Source: Poecilobothrus nobilitatus
Taxonomy: Eukaryota; Arthropoda; Insecta; Diptera; Dolichopodidae
DNA length: 64,000 nucleotides
Assembly: GCA_947095535.1 (NCBI GenBank)
Contig: OX352773.1
Location: forward strand, 131,531,781 to 131,595,780
Direction of reading: 5' to 3'
Every line of letters begins with the position of its first letter. Position 1 is the first letter of the stretch. The position numbers were made by a program, and so were the translations under genes. The notes under the pieces are model-generated. The model was given only the letters and a program-made list of their open reading frames with translations, was not told the DNA's origin and did no database searches. Below, piece by piece: positions 1-11,397 of this stretch.

Positions 1-480
1 CATGATTTTTCTACCTTTAAACTACGGCCTACTTTTTCTACCTTTAAACTACTTTTCTACCTTTTATATAGGGATTTGAAATTTTGAAGTACGAAAGAAC
101 TTTTAGATAAGTATAACTTTCTTCAGAAAATTTTTTTGTACCGTCCCCTGTTTATGACCTATTAGGGTTTAAAAATTGTAAATTTGCTATTTTTAAACAC
201 CTGTAACTTAGGCACCTGTACACATTTTTCTTCGGCAAGACAAAAAAATTAAAGCTAGTAATATATTTTTACATGTGTTAAGTGTTTTTCGGTGTTCTTA
301 GTTATATAGAGTTCCGGACTTACAGCCCCTCAAAATTGGAAAAAAATATTATTTTCACATTTTTTCTTATATGGAATTTTCAAATTTTGGTGCAAGTCAC
401 AGTTCTAAATAGTTTGTATTATCTTTTGGCAATGTGCACTTTTAAAAACCGTTGGTTTACATTTTGCCTAGTTTAATATT
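1..480 (-). mobile_element. Truncated arm of a long-inverted-repeat element family
   Basis: This stretch is the reverse complement of about 16,120-16,500 and is related to the arms of the complete inverted-repeat element at 32,718-34,426. Shared landmarks are the phrases ACACCTGTAACTTAGG, CTTCGGCAAGACA and CTTACAGCCCCTCAAAAT. It has no coding capacity. The window start cuts it, so its outer end is not visible. Confidence 0.75.
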
Positions 481-2164
481 AGTTTAATGAAGAAAACAGA
501 AATTTTCGATTTTCTGATTTTGGGCTTATGAGAAGAATTATTTAAGAACTGAAACTTTTTAATCGAATTTACGCAGGATGATTTCGATTTCAATTGTTAA
601 GAGAGTGTCATTAGTTTTGTATGCACAATATTCACTTTTTAATTTTATAAAATTTTAAAATTACTTTTTATTAAGACAATTTTTCTTAATTTTGAATTAA
701 AATACCTAAACAAGTACAATCAATTCCCATAATTAAGTATTAACTTTAATTTAAAATACTGATTAATCATCAACAAACAATAATCATGATTTTTAATTTT
801 AGAAATATGTACCTATTAAAAAAAAATATTTTAAAACCAACATTTAAAAAAAAAAAATAGTAAAATAAGTATAACAACTTTAAGTATAACTTTAAGTGAA
901 AGATAAAAACGAGAATACAGTTATTATTGTAACTGTAAAATATGAATACTCAAAACAGCTTCTATGTTTTTCGGTTGTCTTGACTAAACGCTTTGACCAA
1001 TTGAATTCATGTGCTTACATGTGCTGCTCTATGCGAAAAGTTTTAGGTGACAACAAATTTGTTTGATCTATCAATCCATTGCTTTAAAATATTTTGTTGT
1101 TTTTTTGCTCTTAATTAAAAACGATTTGACCAATCGCCTTCAAATTTTATATGCTACTTAAACTTAACAGTAGAGCTGACTGCAATAACAAATTTCTTTG
1201 CAAGCGGATTATTATATATAACCAATTTTGAATAGGACAACTTTGAATCAAAAGTAAATCCCAAAAAAAAATTTCGAGTTCCGTTAACTCGGTACGGTAC
1301 AAAAACTAAAGATAATAGTTCTGTACATAAATAAACCGACACCAGAAATTTGTAAGACAGCTCACAAAAAAAAATATATTTCTAATAATTTGAAACTTTG
1401 TAAATGTTTCCTCTTTACATTGACCATTGATTTTCAGCATTTTATTTTACTACCGCTCCATAATTTATATTATACTATAAACTAATCCGATACAGATCCG
1501 ATTTTTATTGTACATCTATGATACTCAACGTTATAAAGGAATATGTAAATAAATAAATAGTTAAATAGCACTTAACGTTATATAGCAATATGTAACAATA
1601 TATAAACAATATAGAACAATATAAATACAATAACAATATATAAATACAATAAATTAAAATTTTTTTTTATTCGAAAACATAGCCTCTTTTCAATTATGAT
1701 TTTAATTAATATAAAGATAAGAATAACACTCAGTTTTTGTTTTTCCAATTTGTTTAGGTAAATTTTAATACTATACTGTCGTTCAAATTGATGAAAGATA
1801 AGTTTACTTGTAAAATTTACAATTTCAGTTTTTTTATTTATGTTAAAACTCTCAAAATTGGCCAACCTAACTAAACTAAAATAATTTAGAAATAAATATT
1901 ACATTGCATTATTTTTTATTAAATTATAAAATATATGTATATAAAAATTATTTGTCAGTTTCAAGTATTATGATGTTTTATTTAAAAATGTTAACAAACT
2001 GCTGTTAAAATTCTACTTGTTTTGTATTTTTTTTTCAAGTTCTGGTTAAAGATTATCAAGCAACCTAGGTTATTGTGAATTTCAAAACAATGAAATTATT
2101 TTAAAATTTTAATGTCTCAATAATAATGGTACAAGTTACTAAAATAAACAATAATTATTAAAAC
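481..2164. other. AT-rich non-coding stretch
   Basis: No convincing gene is seen. The small open frames here are low-complexity and show no recognisable domain. The part next to 2,168 is presumably intron of the host gene whose exon lies at 2,169-2,927. Confidence 0.5.
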
Positions 2165-2168
2165 TTAC

Positions 2169-2887
2169 TTTTGATATTTTAATATTGCTCGCGGTAAAAT
2201 AAATCCACTTGCTGAATGTTTTTTTTCTTTGTCACTAAGGTCACTGTTATTATCAATACTATTATCAACATTGGCATTATTGACACTACCACAATTACCT
2301 TTATATAAACTAGTTGTTGATTTTGCACTATTATTACTGCTGTTATTGAAACTATTACGGTCAATAATTGCTTCACAGAAATTGTCATCATTAATTGATT
2401 GTGAACTGCCATTTAGATGACAATCAGTTTGTATTACACTCTCATCTGATTTCTGTCTTTTTAGTGAACTCGATGTTATATTTTTAGTAACATTCGTAGA
2501 TGACAATAAAGATTTCAAGCGTACAAAATATCCATGAGTTTTTGATGCAGCCGACGTTGATGAATAACTTTTTTTTGTAGAATCATCTGTAAAATGATCG
2601 TTTTTAAATTTCCTTTCTGTGACATTTTGACTTTTAATAGTAGTAGATGTGAGCTTTCCATTGCTAAAATTAATTTCATCTTCTGATGTTGAAGCTTCTG
2701 ATGAAGATGTTGTTGAAGAAAATGTTAGAGATGGTTGAATATCTTCAATCGCATCAAAATCATATGAATTGAAATATGCTTGATCTTTTACTTTTTTAAT
2801 TTTAGCTAATTCAGATGCATTTTGATCAATTTCAGTCACAGTTGGTGTTATTGACAAAATAGATGCTGTAGTTTCACATATTGGCAT
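2169..2887 (-). CDS. Probable host protein-coding exon, Ser/Asn-rich N-terminal region, unknown gene
   Basis: A 240-codon open frame on the minus strand begins with ATG at 2,887 (MPICETTASI) and runs to an in-frame TAA that lies inside a consensus splice donor. The exon ends at 2,169 and is followed by GTAAGT, so the protein probably continues in another exon at lower coordinates. Just upstream, the exon begins at about 2,927 after a pyrimidine-rich TTTTCAG acceptor, leaving a 5'UTR of about 40 bases on this exon. The encoded segment is rich in Ser, Thr, Asn, Asp and Lys, without transmembrane segments, and looks disordered. More ordered patches are HGYFVRLKSLL near residue 120 and GFILPRAILKYQK at the end. 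I do not recognise the family. The intact frame, splice signals and lack of transposon motifs argue for a real host gene. Confidence 0.6.
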
Positions 2888-3137
2888 TTCGTTTTTTGAT
2901 TATATCTTTGAAATTTCAAAATAATATCTGAAAATAGAATGAATATATTTGGTTAATTTTGTTTTTCAGATCATATATACATATATACATAGTTATAAAA
3001 ATAAACAGCAGATATACAATTTATAAGGAATTAAACTTTTATTTTATTTATATTTAAAAAAAAAATATCATAGTACATACAATAAATTGTTTTATTTTAA
3101 AGCTAAAAAAACATAACAATGAGTTTTATTTTTTATA

Positions 3138-3750
3138 TGCTTTTATATTAACTCGTCGGTGTCGGTGTCGGTTTATTTATTTATTTATTTATTTGTCATT
3201 CTGTAACGCTTTTTATTATCTTCGTAATTTGTTAGCAACATTTGTAAGTGTCGTATGGTGCAGAGGAAAGTGTACAGGTTTCAAAAGTGAGGGTCATGTT
3301 GTTGGAATCCAGTTCACATGCAACTTTTTTTTTTTTTAACTATCTATTCATAAACATTTTTTGAATAAAATATGTATATATTTTGTATATATGAATTTGA
3401 AACTTAAATTTTTATCTCTAAATTCATGCATATATTTATACACACGCAATATATTTTTGATCTTTTCTGCTATAATAGTATATTTTTATGTATGTTGCTA
3501 AATTATTTTGTTTACAACATTTGTTTAGTATTTAAATCAAAATATTTGCTGTCAACATTCTTTAATGCATATTGAATATGCATGGTTAAAAATTAAGATT
3601 TTATATTCGTAATATGTTCATTAAATAATTAAGTGTTATATAGTGCGGAGGAAAGTGTACAGGTTTCGAAAGTAAGAGTAATTAGGTTCGAATCCAATTC
3701 GTGTACGTACATTTTTTTTTTTTGTTAACTGTATTCATCAACATTTTCTA
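3138..3750 (+). repeat. Tandem pair of tRNA-like (A/B-box) units
   Basis: Two units about 385 bases apart each carry an A-box-like GTGCAGAGGAAAGTG or GTGCGGAGGAAAGTG followed 30-40 bases later by a B-box-like motif. The B-box is GTTGGAATCC near 3,301 (degenerate) and GGTTCGAATCC at 3,685-3,695. Each is followed by a T-run. The block starts with TTAACTCGTCGGTGTCGG and a (TTTA)n run, and the same block recurs at 27,350-28,000. This looks like SINE-type RNA polymerase III promoter heads inside a larger repeat. It is not a functional tRNA, since the acceptor stem and anticodon arm are not convincing. Confidence 0.6.
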
Positions 3751-3764
3751 AATCCCTTCTAAAT

Positions 3765-4450
3765 CCCTGATTTGCCTAAAATTTGAGATGAATTGGAGTG
3801 GCCGTTCGGGTACCTCCCATACAAATCACAAAACCGAACAAGCATATCTTCGAAATTAATAAAGATAGAAACTTCAAATTTGATACGAGGGTGCTGTTTC
3901 CTGAATCCCTGATTTGTCTAAAATTTGAGATGAATTGGAGTGGTCGTTCGGGTACCTCCCATACAACTCCCAAAACCGAACAAGCATATCTTCGAAATTA
4001 ATAAAGATAGAAACTTCAAATTTGGTACTAGGGTGTTGTTTCCTGAATCTCTGATTTGTCCAAAATTTAAGATGAATTAGAATGGTTGTTCGGGTATCTG
4101 CCACACAACTCCTAAGACCAAACAAGCATATCTTCGAAATTAATAAACATATAAAAATGAAATTTGATATAAGAATGTTCTACCCTGTTGATGTTTCTAA
4201 AATTTGAGATGAATTGGGGTGGTAGTCCGCTTGCCTTCACACACTTCCCAAGACCTAACAAGCATATTTTCGAATTTAATAAAGATAGAAATCTGAAATT
4301 TTGTACAAAGGTTGTAAAAGTATTAATTTTTTTAGCTTAGTTATATTAAATACCTAACTAAAATAACTTATGGATTTTTAATTTAATTTGAATTTTTTAG
4401 GTGTAGGGTATAAATAAGTTGCTTGCATTGACTTACTGTTACTTTTACTT
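3765..4450 (-). mobile_element. Helitron-like (INE-1/DINE-type) element with four 142-bp tandem repeats
   Basis: Four copies of a repeat containing ATTTGAGATGAATTGGAGTGG and TTCGGGTACCTCCCATACAA start at 3,781, 3,923, 4,065 and 4,202, giving periods of 142, 142 and 137 bp. The last copy is the most diverged. The block ends at 4,330-4,450 with a sequence that is the reverse complement of the left end of the element at 47,745-48,885, terminating in TTACTGTTACTTTTACTTG. The other end is missing. Dipteran DINE elements with central tandem repeats are known, so the family call is by architecture. Confidence 0.65.
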
Positions 4451-4979
4451 GTTTATAATTTAAATCAAGATTTTTGTCAACAATTTTTACTGCATGATCT
4501 TATTAAAGGATTAGGTAGGTACTAGGCAGGTATTCAAGGTTAGATGTTTGTTTGGATATACGATATACTACTAATGCTATACTATAGAAATATACAGTAA
4601 AATACATTTATGTACAATATATAACATTTTCATACGTGTTAGAAATGTTGCACTAAAATTGGATTGTAATATTTATAATCACAGTATTTTGGTACATATT
4701 TTACCCTTCGAGGTAATTTCATTATTTATGAGTTACTGGAATAAAAAATTTTTACTCTTGCTGTAATGGAATCGATTTAACGTCTCTTAATTTACTTAAA
4801 CATTTGGTATAAAATTGTAAAACGTATTTTATATCAGAAACAATAATAAAGTATGTAAAAATATCCCATATTTTTTAAATTTAAATTATGTGTTTCATTT
4901 AAAACTAAAAAGTATAAAATAAAATAATAAGTAAAAAAAATAATTTTTAAAATACATATGCTTTATCAAAACCGAATTC
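4451..4979 (+). repeat. Interspersed repeat shared with 28,768-28,985
   Basis: Phrases such as TGCATGATCTTATTAAAGG and AGGTTAGATGTTTGTTTGG recur in the same order near 28,800-28,990. Together with 3,138-3,750 this shows that roughly 3.1-5.2 kb and 27.3-29.3 kb are copies of one compound repeat, the first copy interrupted by the Helitron-like element. Confidence 0.65.
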
Positions 4980-5165
4980 GCCCCCTAAAAAGTAGAAAAT
5001 AAAATTGATTGCAAAACTTTAGCTTTTTGGACTGTTATAATATAAAAGTGAGTTGCTAGTGCAAGCATTTTGGACTGTTATAATATAAAAGTAAATTGCT
5101 GGTATAAAAAAGAAACATGAACCTCAAATTTCGCAAATTTTTTTTTAACCTTATTCCTTATATAT
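4980..5165 (-). repeat. Partial copy of a hairpin MITE (see 28,990-29,260)
   Basis: This is the reverse complement of 29,090-29,250. It shares CCCCCTAAAAAGTAGAAAAT, GCTAGTGCAAGCATTTTGG and two copies of GGACTGTTATAATATAAAAG. Only one arm plus a short loop is present, so the element lacks its other arm here. Confidence 0.6.
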
Positions 5166-5389
5166 TGTAGAAAATGATTTCTGATATTATCGTGGACGAA
5201 AAATATAATGGTTTAAGTGCATTACTGCAAAATGTTAGAAAATTTTTAAAATAATCGATATGACCTTTAAATGACCTTGTCGCCAAAAATCATATTCTAT
5301 AAAATATATCTGACGTCACTAGGTATCGTTATGTAAAATTTCAAAGTAATTGGACAATGTACCTAAAATAAAGTATATCCCTTTCTTCA

Positions 5390-6262
5390 ATTTTAAGGTA
5401 ACCCTATATTATTAAGAAAAGTTGCTAACAGATAAAAAAGTATAATGTTGAAGCTTTAATTTTTATGTATAAATTTCAACAGGTGTTTAAGTTATAGGTG
5501 TTTAAAAATAAGGATTTCATAGTTTTTGACCCCTTACAGCTCCTAAAAAGGGGGGGGCAATACAAAAATATTTTTTCAAATGACTCATAATTGCAAAGAT
5601 CTAACTCCTTTTAAAATTTTAAGTTTCTAACTTAAACCTTTTAGAATATAGAAAGGTTAAAGAATTTAGCAATAAATCAATTTCACATAATGGTAAATTA
5701 ATATACCTACCGTATAGCACAAGAATATATTTATTACATATATATGTAAAGCTCGTAAAAGCAGCTATCGTTTGGGATTTTCAGATTGAAGATATACCTG
5801 TGTTATAACAATTTAAATATAGAGCTTTTCTTAACTTTGGGGGGCTGTAGCTCCGTAACGGGTAGGGCTATAGAAAAAAGTTGTTCTAGGATATCTATCA
5901 GCATTTAAAATTTCATGGCTCTACTTCAAAAAATTTCTACTTTTGAAAAAATTTTATGAAAAATGAGAGGATCAAAAAGTTAGTTGTTCGAAAGCTGCCC
6001 GAAGTTTTGGTTGAATCTCAACCAAAAAAAACCTACAAAATGATCCAAAATATGTTGTGTTAATTTCAATTCACTAGTTTTCTTAGATTTTAAGTTATCG
6101 TGCTGACGGACGGAAGAACGAACGGACCAAACTTAATAGACTCAGAATTTGATTCTGATTCGATTCATATCTTTGAAGGTATATCTACCTTGCTTATTTC
6201 GAGGTGTTACAAATGGAAGAGAAATTTTATTATACCCGATACTTATCGTACGGGTATAAAAA
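5390..6262 (+). mobile_element. Helitron-like non-autonomous repeat with GACGG run and terminal hairpin
   Basis: It begins near GGTAACCCTATATTATTAAG and contains GGGGCTGTAGCTCCGTAACG, then a GCTGACGGACGGAAGAACG run. It ends with a hairpin in which CCCGATACTTATCGTACGGG is flanked by TATA and by AAAAA. A reverse-complement relative is at 46,815-47,300 and another at 57,420-58,015. The GACGG run, the following A/T-rich block and the end hairpin resemble dipteran INE-1/DINE-1. The 60-codon frame at 6,100-6,282 lies inside the repeat and is not a gene. Confidence 0.55.
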
Positions 6263-6419
6263 CGCCTTTATTGTTACTGTAAACAAAACAAACCATTACT
6301 TACTATTTTTTAAATTTATACCTCTAACTCTTTTAGAGAATCCACGGTCGAATATAGACAAAATTTGCGATTCAAATCGAATTAGAAACTAAAATAGAAA
6401 AAGAAAAAAATAGAACTAT

Positions 6420-8472
6420 TGAGATTTTCAAATATAATAGACGTACTTGCAGCTATGACCTAATTCAGGAAACACTCAAATTGCACAACATATTCAATAT
6501 TTAACAGAAAAAACAATAAGCCTTGATGAAATAGGCAAAAATCTAGTAAAATAAAATAAAAAAATTTAAAAAAAAACATAATATAAATATGACTGGTACA
6601 TAAGTGGTTTGAGAAATTTGTAAGATCAAAAAATATTCCAATATAGGAAAGCGGAATATTGCAATAGTGAGTAGAATCAATATAATCATATCAGGAACAC
6701 CTATAAAACCAAAATTAACCAAGCTAAAAACAAAAGTATTGAATTGAAAAGGCAAAGAATTCAAAGAAGATGTGGCGTATAATCCAAAACACGGTAATAA
6801 AAAAGGAATCACAATCAATAATGAAATATAACAAAATAAGGTAGATGTGGCTAACAAACTGAACGAATTCTTTGTGAACATTGTAGAAATGATCAATAAA
6901 ACAATACCATTCAGAAGTTATGAAGACAAATTAAGAGAAACAAGTAAAAAATTTAAATTCAAGGCAATAAGCGGTGAAAAATTTAGAATAATATATGATT
7001 CTATTTATTTAAAATAAGACTATAGAAAAATTAGTGCTAAAATTGTTACTAAAACCTGTGAAATGCTAAATGCGATGTAAAGTATAGTGAATCAATGCAA
7101 ACAGGGTCTTTTCCAAAAAACTGGAAACAATTATTAGTACCTACTTAGTATCAGTTGAGAAAATAAAAAATAGCTTAAATAGCTGATTAATAGCTTAATG
7201 CTGCCAGTGGTAAAAAAAAAAATTTAGAAAAAAGTATTAAGTTATAAATGGAAATAATACCTTAAAAAATGATTTTCTGATAAAAATTTCTTTTCGTTTT
7301 CACAGAAATCATTTCCGTGCAACCGCGTTAAATTGGATCATAACTAGAAAGAAAGATGGAATTGATAATAACAAGAAGATCTATAGTGTGTTTCTCAACC
7401 TTAAAAGACTGTGGAACTTTCAAACTGTGGACCTTTTTATATTACTAAGAAAGATGGAAAAATATGGTATCAAAGGGAAAGAGCTCGAATGGATTGGAAG
7501 TTACCTGTATGGCAAAAGTCAAAGAACAAGAATTAATGATCCTCAGTCACAAAGAAAAATAAAAATCATCAACATAGGAGTACCTCAAGGTTTCATACTA
7601 GGTACACTATTATTCATTATTCCTATTGATCATTAATAATATTAAGTTTTAAGTGACGATCTAAGGTTTTGTAAAATTAACTTATTCGCAGATGATGCTC
7701 TTGTTTTCTTTCTTTCTTTTCTTTTAATGCATTTCTCTGCCACATAAATGTGGACAGGAAATTACACAGCCCCTCCTGTTCAGGCGTGACTTTAAATGTC
7801 GTAAGGGGGAATAACTCTTACGACGTGTGTGGGATTCGAACCCACACTCCCTCGGTGTTTACAGCGTATTTTTATACGCTCTTACCCACTAGGCCACCGA
7901 GGCCCCTCTTGTTTTCATTGTAGGTGACAAGAATGAAAATATAAAATTACACAAGAATGTAAAAATAAAATAGAGAAGGAATTATTATTAGAGTTGAGTT
8001 GTTGGTTTGAAAAAAATAAACTAAATATGATGAAATCGAAATTTATGTACAATTTTACAAATGAGAATAATGAGGTGTCATTAAAAATAGTAAATGAAAC
8101 AATTATGAATGAAAAAGAACTAACCTATGAGTGGTTTTTGGTAATGATCTATAATTCATTCAACATATGAAGTATGTCTGCAAAACAATAAGCAAGAAAA
8201 TAATAAAAAAAAATTGTCTAAATATAAGCTAAAACAAATGACATATTAGCGAATTTAGTTTAATATGTGCGACAAGCATTTCGATATGAACTGATAAATA
8301 ACCGTAATTTTCTATTACCGATATACTATAGCAGTACAGGGAAAAACTCCTTAGTCTATAAAGGCATAAAGGCTTAAAACTATTTAAAGAACCAAATCAA
8401 CTCAAAGAGGAAAGTAGAATATCCTCTTTTAAAAGAGAGTATATTCAAAACCGGAATGTGATTGTATGATAA
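6420..8472 (+). pseudogene. Decayed LINE: linker plus reverse transcriptase, split by a SINE
   Basis: Fragments of a non-LTR retrotransposon ORF2 can be read in order across several frames. VANKLNEFFVNIVE near 6,845-6,890 is the linker before the reverse transcriptase. DYRKISAKIVTKTCEML near 7,018-7,070 is the RT start. The open piece at 7,388-7,636 holds QTVDLFILLRKMEKYGIKG and INIGVPQGFILGTLLF, which corresponds to the PQGS-LGP box. FADDALVF at about 7,685-7,708 is the catalytic box. The reading then jumps over the SINE at 7,709-7,905 to VGDKNENI. The C-terminus reads YYSSTGKNSLVYKG near 8,325-8,355 and ends with REYIQNRNVIV before a stop at about 8,472. Multiple stops and frameshifts show that it is dead. 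The endonuclease domain is absent (5' truncation). The clade is not determined. Confidence 0.75.
7709..7905 (-). mobile_element. tRNA-derived SINE with 11-bp target site duplication
   Basis: On the minus strand the element starts GGGGCCTCGGTGGCCTAGTG, holding an A box (TGGCCTAGTGGGTAAGAG). A B box follows (GGTTCGAATCC), then a body with a CGTAAG/CTTACG hairpin and a T/A-rich AAAAGAAAAG tail. The flanking 11-mer CTCTTGTTTTC is present at 7,698-7,708 and again at 7,906-7,916, a perfect target site duplication. The insertion splits the LINE reading FADDALVF|IVGDKN, so it is younger than the LINE. Related SINEs lie at 25,633-25,911 (same head, different body) and 50,650-50,780 (same body, head truncated). 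Confidence 0.88.
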
Positions 8473-9106
8473 ATGAATGAAAAATGCATGATAGTTTGAA
8501 AGTTCTGTTGGATATTTCTATGTAGGATTGTCTAGTTTAAAGTAATGTAATGATAATATGTAAGTATAAATTGTTACATTTATTACACTTTGATTTAATT
8601 TTGACATGTGAGAAGTTGAATCAAGCTCTATTTATTTACGAAAATTGATTCTTAGTTCAAGAAGCAAATAATGTAAATAGCATGTCTTTTCTGATTTACT
8701 CGTGACATATTGGAAAATAGGTCATTAATAACAGGCTTCATTTTGTAAAATATGATAATTTATTCAGATTAGTAGTATTTGTAGTATTAGAAATAGTGTT
8801 AAGTAGAATAAGTAGTACATAAGTGAAAATGTTACGCTTCATGTAAAGGACCATTATGGGTTGAGAATTTATTTTTATTAGTTTGACTTAATAAAATATT
8901 TTGTATTTAGTTAATTTACTCAAAAAGAAATAACATTGTACTTTTTTTTTTAAATGCTGCTTAAGATTATCATAATAATTTTTTGTACTATTTAATACAC
9001 ATACTTATTTACTACTTAATATACTTATTTACTACTTAGCATTATATTATTATAATTTTATTAAACTATAATTTTTTTGTAATTTTGTCTGTGTAACCAA
9101 ATTGAT
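8473..9106. other. Non-coding, LINE 3' ends
   Basis: No gene is seen. The stretch probably contains the 3' UTRs of the two flanking LINEs, which converge on it from opposite strands. Confidence 0.4.
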
Positions 9107-10500
9107 TTAAATCGCTTCCCATACATTATAAGTTTTGCAAATTTGTTTTATTGTATGGAAGGTTTTAAGATTGGGTTTAAAACGTTCAGTTGTTTGTGTA
9201 GAGTTTATTAAATTTGTATTAAATGCACATTCTTGGAAGATGTGTTTTATTGATAAAATATGTTTGCATAGTGAACATATCGGTGGACTTATTCTTTTAA
9301 AGAGAACTTTTTTTGTTGCTAATGTATGACCTAGTCTTATACCGCAAATTTTAATTTCAAACTTTGTGCAGCTACGCTGTTCGTATGTTGGTTTTACGGC
9401 GACGGGCCAGTGTATGTTAAAGAAACTATTTGAGTTGTTCCATTTAGTTTGTCTAATGTGTGGTATAATGTTTGTGATTTGTTTTACTTTTATGTTATAG
9501 TGGTGGTTTTCAGAAAGTAAAATTTTTATAGCCATTTTAGCCTCTTTATCTGCCGATTTATTACCAACGATTCCGCTGTGACCTGGAACCCATACTAATT
9601 TTATGCTTTTATTTATTGTTATTAACGTGTTGCTGGCGGGTTTAACCATGGGCTGTTTGTTTGACAGATTTTTAATTGCGTTAAGTCCGCTTAAACAATC
9701 AGAATAAATATTGATTAAATATTTGTTTGTGTGAGTACATAGTTTAAGAGCTAAGTATAATATAGCTCGCACTATCTCCGCGTTATATATTTCCGTTTCT
9801 GGTGTAACAATTTTTTTTTAAGAAGCAGTTTCTGTTCATCAACTATATTGAAGGCAACACCGCTTTCTGTTTTTAAAGCATCCGTAAATATTCTATAAGT
9901 ATCAGAGGGTAGTTTTGCACTGAGTACGAATATTAGAATGTGTGTGGAATATTAGAATGTGTGTGGTTTCTTTGTTATACTGAGCGATTGATATATCTAT
10001 ACAATAGACTGGATTGAAGAGTCAAGGGCATACTATCTTTGTTTTTATAAATTGCAGTATCGAAGGAAACTTCGTATTTCTGTGATTCGATACATAAGCT
10101 GTCAATATTGGGGGTTTTCAGAGCACCGAGTTCAATCCGTCCGGTCTGGTTTAGTTGGGCTAGTATTTTAGCGAGTTGTCCCTCAGGACCGTAACCATAA
10201 ATGGAAATAGCGTAGTCAATTGTAATACTTTAGCTATTTGGATGGCTACTCTGATTGTTAGTTCACATTTATTTTTGTATATAATTTTTAAAAGATTGTT
10301 AGTTTTATTCAGTTTCTTAATCAAATTATTGATATGAGATTCAAATTTTAAGATTTTATTAAATGTAAGACCTAGAATTGAAATTTGATTGAGTACAGTG
10401 ATCGGCTGACCTCTGAACGTATGTATATGTGTTTAAACTATTTTTTTTAGTCGATAAACCAAAAATTAAAATTCAATGCGTTAATCATTTCTTAAAGTAA
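9107..10500 (-). pseudogene. 5'-truncated LINE with RNase H domain (I-type)
   Basis: The minus strand carries the 3' part of a non-LTR element. From about 10,480 to 9,830 the end of the reverse transcriptase can be followed through frameshifts: ALNFNFWF, FRGQPITVLNQISILGLTF, SHINNLIKKLNKTNNLL and IYGYGPEGQLAKIL. From about 9,812 to 9,107 an open frame encodes an RNase H: ETEIYNAEIVRAI with the Glu, IYSDCLSGLNAIKNL with the Asp, and VWVPGHSGIVGNKSADKEA with the His and last Asp. A Cys/His tail CSLCKHILSIKHIFQEC follows. RNase H after the RT is typical of the I group and relatives. The RNase H frame is intact for more than 220 codons, so the copy is not very old, but the RT is broken. A 16-bp direct duplication lies near 9,943-9,965. 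Confidence 0.85.
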
Positions 10501-10799
10501 ACATTTATTTATTTAGTAAACCTATTTATTTTCAACGAAATTTGGGTAATGTTGAGGGTTTAATATTTTTAGAAATAAATGTGATCTTAGCTCCCGTAAT
10601 TTATTAGATGAACCATGTAACACAATAACCGTAATTTCATCAAGTAATAATGGAAAGTTTTTAGTATTTAAAAATCTATTTTTTTTTATTTAAATAAATT
10701 ATCAAAATTTTTTGGCGTAATATATTAGTTTTCCTTCTTTTTTCTTTTTTTTCCGAATTTTATGTTTTAAACAAACATAACTATTGCAATGAATCATAT

Positions 10800-11397
10800 T
10801 AAAATATGGTGACATGTCACAGCTCCCTTTGTCATAAGTTCCTAAGGGACTTATGACATTTTACAAAGTGTCATAAGTCCCTTAAAGAGTATTATGACGA
10901 AAAAAGTTGTTATATTGATGCATGACGATATGCAATCTTTTCCAGGAGTTTAACCAAACGGTCCAGAATTTTGGGGATAATATATTCCCTTTCTCAGAAA
11001 TATAGGGATTTTGACGAAAATTGGGCGAGTTTAAATAAACGATAAAAACGATAACAAAAACAGGTTATTTGCTACAATTTATTGATATTAAATAATTTTA
11101 GAAATTGAAATAAAAATATGTCTATGAAGATTTTGAAAAATCTGGTTTTGTAACCAAAGTTTCGCACAAATGAAATTCATAAATATTTTGGAAAAAGGAT
11201 CAACTTTGATTTTTTAACTAACTTAACTTACTTTCTAATATAGAATCTAGCACTCTGGATATGCATATATACAGCACTCTGGAAAAAGGAACAACTTTGA
11301 TTTTGAAACCGACCAGCGACCAGACCAATGTAGAAATATATAATAAAAGTTTCGATTTGTGAAATTATAAGGCATAAATCATAAAGGGAGTTATGAC
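10800..11397. repeat. Possible MITE with imperfect inverted ends and an adjacent palindrome
   Basis: At 10,829-10,857 there is a near-palindrome GTCATAAGTTCCTAAGGGAC extended by TTATGAC. The block GTGTCATAAGTCCCTTAAAG at about 10,877-10,896 matches, with four mismatches, the reverse complement of CATAAAGGGAGTTATGACAC at about 11,379-11,398. This suggests terminal inverted repeats around a 520-bp non-coding interior. No target duplication was found, so the boundaries are tentative. Confidence 0.4.

Noticed and set aside
2179..2412. Alternative open frames overlapping the 2.2-2.9 kb exon on both strands
   Set aside because: Shadow frames of Asn/Ser-rich coding sequence. Only the 2,169-2,887 frame has splice signals and balanced composition.
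3166..3194. Regularly spaced TTTA units resembling a structured array
   Set aside because: Simple (TTTA)n microsatellite, also at 27,378-27,411. It is not a CRISPR, and no CRISPR-like spaced repeats exist in the window.
6543..6896. Hydrophobic 117-codon open frame on the minus strand, membrane-protein-like
   Set aside because: It is antisense to the LINE linker region. The hydrophobicity results from A/T-rich codons read backwards.
7820..7905. Possible functional tRNA gene (good A and B boxes)
   Set aside because: The sequence continues into a conserved SINE body, is flanked by a target duplication and recurs at two other loci, so it is a SINE head.
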